64,000 bases of DNA from Novosphingobium huizhouense (GTDB lineage Bacteria; Pseudomonadota; Alphaproteobacteria; Sphingomonadales; Sphingomonadaceae), in assembly GCF_020179475.1 (NCBI RefSeq), contig NZ_JAILXZ010000001.1, positions 1,116,001-1,180,000 on the forward strand, in the 5' to 3' direction. Shown here piece by piece: positions 60,833 through 64,000 of this stretch. A program made the position numbers and the translations under genes. Numbering within the stretch: position 1 is the stretch's first letter; each line of letters opens with the position of its first letter. The notes beneath the pieces were generated by a model. It was not told where the DNA came from. It saw only the letters and a list, made by a program, of their open reading frames with translations, and did not search any database.

Positions 60833-61606
60833 CTAACGCGTCTGGCCGCCGTCGACCGGCACCACCGCGCCGGTCACGAAGCTGGCCCTGGGGCTGAGCA
60901 GGAAGGCGGCCATGCTGCCGATCTCCTCGGGCGTGCCGAAGCGGCGCAGCGGTACTTCGCGGCGGATCCAGCCCCACCAGGCCTCGCTGCGCTCGCCGGT
61001 CGAGCGCGCCTCCCAGTCGCCGCCGGGGAAGATGATGTTGCCGGGCGCCAGCGCGTTGACGCGAATGCCGTCCTTGCCGCCGACCCGGGCCAGTTCCTTG
61101 GCGAGGTGGTTCATCGCCGCCTTGGCCGTGCCATAGGTGACCGGCGTGCCGAGAGCGCCGAGCCCCGCGATCGAGCTGATCATCAGCACCGCGCCTTCCT
61201 TGCGCGGCGTCATCACCCGCATCAGCGCGCGGGCGAGCTTGAAGGCGGAATCGAGATTCTGGCCGATCCCTGCGTCCCAGGTTTCGTCGTCGACCTCGAA
61301 CCCCGGCGGGCAGGGATGCAGGCCGACGTTGGCGACGCCGCCCCAGACGGGACCGAGGTTGGCTTCCGCGCCCTCGACGAGCGCATCGATCGTGTCGCTG
61401 TCGCGAAGGTCGCCCGACATCGACCAGAGCCGCTCGGCGCCGTATGAGTCGGCAAGACGCGCGCGCTGGTCCTCGAGCGCCTCGGCGCCGCGCGCGGCGA
61501 TTGCGACTTTTGCGCCTTCGTCGAGCAAGGTCTCGACGATGCCGAGGCCGATGCCGCGGCTGGCCCCAGCCACGACCACTACCTTGCCTGCAAGCCCCAG
61601 GTCCAT
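60833..61606 (-). CDS. short-chain dehydrogenase/reductase
   Basis: A 257-residue classical SDR. The cofactor motif is VVVAGASRGIGLGI near residue 8, NVGLHP replaces the usual NNAG near residue 88, and the catalytic tyrosine and lysine are in TYGTAKAAMNHLAKEL near residue 158, with the serine in MISSIAGLG near residue 142. It ends VTGAVVPVDGG. An NAD(P)-dependent oxidoreductase for a hydroxyacyl-CoA, steroid or similar alcohol is likely. A GGGAGAGA site precedes the ATG. It is controlled by the operator at 61648-61661, 42 bases upstream. Confidence 0.9.
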   Translation of the reverse strand: MDLGLAGKVVVVAGASRGIGLGIVETLLDEGAKVAIAARGAEALEDQRARLADSYGAERLWSMSGDLRDSDTIDALVEGAEANLGPVWGGVANVGLHPCPPGFEVDDETWDAGIGQNLDSAFKLARALMRVMTPRKEGAVLMISSIAGLGALGTPVTYGTAKAAMNHLAKELARVGGKDGIRVNALAPGNIIFPGGDWEARSTGERSEAWWGWIRREVPLRRFGTPEEIGSMAAFLLSPRASFVTGAVVPVDGGQTR

Positions 61607-61647
61607 GCGTCTCTCTCCCGAACAGTCGTTTCGGGGCGAGGCTATTG

Positions 61648-61661
61648 CTTAAGCGGTTAAG
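61648..61661. promoter_or_regulatory. TetR-type operator candidate, site D (SDR gene)
   Basis: CTTAA-GCG-GTTAAG, the most symmetrical of the five sites, placed between the TetR stop and the SDR start, 42 bases from the latter. Confidence 0.65.
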
Positions 61662-61677
61662 TTACAAGCGGTTCGGG

Positions 61678-62340
61678 TCACGCCGGCTTGGGCTTGAGGC
61701 CCGCGAGCACGATCTCGGAAACCTGCTCGGCGAAGCGGTCGCGCAGCGTCTCGTCGATCTGGCGCACGCCGAACACGTGGTCGAGCGCCGAGCGCGAGTG
61801 GAAGATCGCGTCGCACGCGCCTACCAGCGCGAAGTGGAAGATCATCGGGTCGACCTTGCGGAAGGCGCCGCTGGCGAAACCTTCCTCGAGGATCGCGGTC
61901 TGCGCGTTCACCGCACGCCGCGTGTAGGTTTCCGAGATGTGCCGCGCGATCTCGGTCTCGCTCTGCGATTGCAGTTCGATCAGCAGGCGGTTGAGATAGG
62001 GGAACTGGTGGTAGAGCCGCATGATCCCGTGGACGTGCTTGCGCATCTTGTCCTCGGGCGGAATGGCCAGCCCGACCAGCCGGTCGAGCCCTTCGTAGCT
62101 CGCGCCGGCGTCGCGTTCGATCAGCGCCTCGAGCAGGCCCTGCTTGCTGCCGAAGTGATAGCGGATCAGCGCGGAGTTGATCCCCGAGCGCTGCGAGATG
62201 TCGGCGAAGCTGACGTTGGTGGTGTTGCCCTCGCTCATCAGCGCGCCGGTGGCATCGAGCAGCAGGTCGCGGGTGGAGCGGGCTTCGGTCGAGGCCTTGG
62301 CATTCGACGCCTTGCGGCGGGCAGTGGTCGGTCGGGTCAT
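61678..62340 (-). CDS. TetR family transcriptional regulator
   Basis: A 220-residue TetR regulator. The helix-turn-helix is TNVSFADISQRSGINSALIRYHFGSKQGLLEALIERD, about residues 38-75. The C-terminal domain (HIMRLYHQFPYLNRLL and beyond) resembles acyl-CoA-responsive TetR proteins. The ATG is at 62340; a TTG one codon earlier is possible. A site of the same family as those before the SDR, crotonase, ligase and PRISE genes lies 72 bases upstream, so it is the best candidate for the regulator of this set, including itself. Confidence 0.88.
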   Translation of the reverse strand: MTRPTTARRKASNAKASTEARSTRDLLLDATGALMSEGNTTNVSFADISQRSGINSALIRYHFGSKQGLLEALIERDAGASYEGLDRLVGLAIPPEDKMRKHVHGIMRLYHQFPYLNRLLIELQSQSETEIARHISETYTRRAVNAQTAILEEGFASGAFRKVDPMIFHFALVGACDAIFHSRSALDHVFGVRQIDETLRDRFAEQVSEIVLAGLKPKPA

Positions 62341-62411
62341 CAAACGCCTGTGGCAACGGCGGCGACGGCGGCGGTCGCCTTTGGGCAGGGAACCCGGCCT
62401 ATCTCCGTTTC

Positions 62412-62425
62412 ATTAGCTGGTCAAG
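62412..62425. promoter_or_regulatory. TetR-type operator candidate, site E (TetR gene)
   Basis: On the minus strand CTTGA-CCA-GCTAAT, 72 bases before the TetR start. The least symmetrical of the five; it would give autoregulation. Confidence 0.5.
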
Positions 62426-62617
62426 CAATTGCCGCGCGGACGCTACGGCGTCCTGCCCTGCCGCGCTGCAAAAGGCAAGCAGGGGGGCACGGTCCGGAGC
62501 CGGCGGCGGCGGGCGCTATACGTATTTGTCACGGGTCGGACATAACCGACGGATAACCACCCGGCGCGGCAGGATTCGCAGGCAGCCTGTCGACCGTATC
62601 CGGGGGATTACATAGAC

Positions 62618-64000
62618 ATGGCCGTCAGTCAGGGCGATATCGCGTTCGTGGGGATCAACACTGCCGGCGCCGGCAGTGGCAGCGACCAGGACTGGGTGGC
62701 CTTCGCCGCGCTGAAGAACATCGCCGCGGGCGAAGTGATCTATTTCAGCGACAACGAACTGACCAGCGCCTCGTCCGGCACCTTCAACGGCAGCCCGACC
62801 GGCGGCGAATCCTATTTCAAGTGGACGGCCCCGGCGGGCGGCGTTGCGGCAGGTACGGTCGTCCAGATCCAGGTGCTCGGCAACCAGACGAACGCTCCCG
62901 TCGCCAGCACCGGGACCGCGGCCTGGGTGACCTCCACCGGCAGCGCCAATCCGGGCCTCAGCAGCACCTCGGACTCGCTCTACGCCTTCACCGCGACCAG
63001 CGATGCGACAGTGGGCACGCCGTCGAGCTTCCTTGCGTTCATCAACATCGGCAATGCGCAGGACCCGATCCCGTCGTCGCTCGACAGCAAGTACGTCATC
63101 AGCTTCACCGACGGCAGCGACAGCGCATACTACAGCGGCGCGCATAGCGGCTATCCCAACATTTCCGACTACCTTGCGTTCATTTCGAACACTGCGAACT
63201 GGACCAAGCAGACCGGCAACCTCGTTTACGGCACCAACCAGTCGGCTTCGCTCGTCGCGACACCGCTTGGCAGTCTTTCGGTCAACAGCGTGAGCGTCGC
63301 CGAAGGCAACAGCGGCACCAGGACATTGACGTTCACCGTCACGCTGAGCTCGGCTTCGGTGCAGACGGTGACCGTCAACTACGCCACCGCCGATGGCACC
63401 GCGACCGCCGGCAGCGACTACGTCGCGGCGTCGGGCACGCTGACTTTCGCGCCGGGCGAGACGACCAAGACCGTCGCGATCACCGTCAACGGCGACCTCG
63501 CCGTCGAGGCCAACGAAACCTTCACGCTCCAGCTCTCGAACGCGGTCAACGGCACGATTTCCGGGAGCACGGGCACCGGCACGATCACCAACGACGATCT
63601 CACGCTGCAGGGCGACGACCACTACACCGTGGCGCTGGGCGATACGCTTTCGGCGAGCAGCACCCCGGTGACGTGGAACGAGGCGGTGGCCTCGACGCCG
63701 GGCGATGGGGTCGAGCTGACCAACAACGGCACGATCAGCAGCACCGGCGGCACCGCCATCGGCGCAGTAGCGACTGCACCGGCTTCGGGCGATTCCAGCT
63801 TCACGCTCTACAACCGCGGTACGGTCAGCGGGGCGACCAACGGGGTTGCGATCACGCTGGCCTCGGCCGGCACCGTCTCGATCCTCAACTACGACGGAGG
63901 CCTGATCAACGGCACCGGCACGCGCGGCGTCGACCTGACGGCGACCGCAGCGGGCGGGACGTTCTATGTCGGCAATCGCGCCGGCGCGACCATCCAGTCG
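62618..64000 (+). CDS. Calx-beta domain surface/secreted protein, 5' part
   Basis: The first 461 residues of a longer protein that runs past the window. There is no Sec signal peptide: it begins MAVSQGDIAFVGINTAGAG. The N-terminal domain (about 1-215) is a beta-sandwich-like region of the kind seen at the start of hemolysin-type secreted proteins (VIYFSDNELTSAS, GESYFKWTAPAGG). Residues about 225-325 are a Calx-beta domain: SVAEGNSGTRTLTFTVTLS, VNYATADGTATAGSDYVAASGTLTFAPGETTKTVAI and EANETFTLQLSN. A glycine/threonine-rich stretch follows. The layout suggests type I secretion with RTX repeats beyond the window. Function unknown. Confidence 0.85.
   Translation, partial: MAVSQGDIAFVGINTAGAGSGSDQDWVAFAALKNIAAGEVIYFSDNELTSASSGTFNGSPTGGESYFKWTAPAGGVAAGTVVQIQVLGNQTNAPVASTGTAAWVTSTGSANPGLSSTSDSLYAFTATSDATVGTPSSFLAFINIGNAQDPIPSSLDSKYVISFTDGSDSAYYSGAHSGYPNISDYLAFISNTANWTKQTGNLVYGTNQSASLVATPLGSLSVNSVSVAEGNSGTRTLTFTVTLSSASVQTVTVNYATADGTATAGSDYVAASGTLTFAPGETTKTVAITVNGDLAVEANETFTLQLSNAVNGTISGSTGTGTITNDDLTLQGDDHYTVALGDTLSASSTPVTWNEAVASTPGDGVELTNNGTISSTGGTAIGAVATAPASGDSSFTLYNRGTVSGATNGVAITLASAGTVSILNYDGGLINGTGTRGVDLTATAAGGTFYVGNRAGATIQS

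Noticed and set aside
1-64000. tRNA, rRNA, CRISPR array, insertion sequence or prophage genes
   Set aside because: None was found by reading both strands: no cloverleaf with a TTCGA arm, no regularly spaced repeats, no transposase, integrase or phage structural motifs.

Overview
The window is a GC-rich chromosomal segment of an alphaproteobacterium, most likely a Sphingomonadaceae member (Novosphingobium/Sphingomonas type). The basis is the coding style (high GC, GTG/TTG starts, four-base start/stop overlaps), the rpmH-rnpA-yidD-yidC-engB order, the ubiE-ubiB and dut-coaBC pairs, and a TonB-receptor plus acyl-CoA catabolic cluster typical of that family. This assignment is inference from gene content; no rRNA or tRNA is present. 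No insertion sequence, prophage, CRISPR array or integrase was seen.

0-7.6 kb: end of a periplasmic 5'-nucleotidase; a minus-strand pair (DUF1295 reductase-like membrane protein and a glycerophosphate-acyltransferase-like protein); a histidine phosphatase overlapping nnrD; a MarR regulator with an obvious palindromic operator driving an EmrAB-type efflux pair; a DUF983 protein. 7.6-16.9 kb: a minus-strand run (universal stress protein, GTEPFW lipoprotein, exported methyltransferase) ending in a strong terminator that may also end a small RNA; a HAD hydrolase; a 3-oxoacid CoA-transferase pair with a GST; a nitronate-monooxygenase-like flavoprotein; a bacterial CDC48/p97-like double AAA ATPase. 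16.9-31.7 kb: an HWE sensor kinase, the rpmH to engB ribosome/membrane-biogenesis operon, a GGDEF-EAL protein, GST-dapE, a Tim44-like protein with mltA and an Smr protein, then secB, murJ and trpS. 31.7-40.3 kb: a DUF4136 lipoprotein behind an unusually palindrome-rich leader, purT, dut-coaBC, an acyltransferase-3 protein, ubiE-ubiB and mutM.

40.3-62.4 kb is the most interesting part: a catabolic island for an unidentified hydrophobic carboxylic acid. It holds a PRISE-type enone reductase; a seven-gene minus-strand operon (acyl-CoA ligase, two APH/ACAD11-type kinases, a crotonase, an alpha/beta hydrolase, a DUF2889 protein, a NUDT19-like Nudix protein); a divergent second acyl-CoA ligase; an ACAD10/11-like dehydrogenase with an SMP-30 lactonase and a crotonase; a second acyl-CoA dehydrogenase; a TonB receptor; two further crotonases; an SDR; and two TetR regulators. 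Five related palindromes of the form CTTRA-NNN-RTTAAG lie upstream of the PRISE gene, the divergent ligases, a crotonase pair, the SDR and one TetR gene. A second motif, TTATA-N6-TATAA, is shared by the TonB receptor and the second ligase. A substrate would plausibly enter through the TonB receptor, be activated by the ligases, and be oxidised by the dehydrogenases and crotonases. The kinase plus ACAD11-like pair suggests removal of a 4-hydroxyl group by phosphorylation and elimination.

The window ends inside a large surface or secreted protein with a Calx-beta domain.
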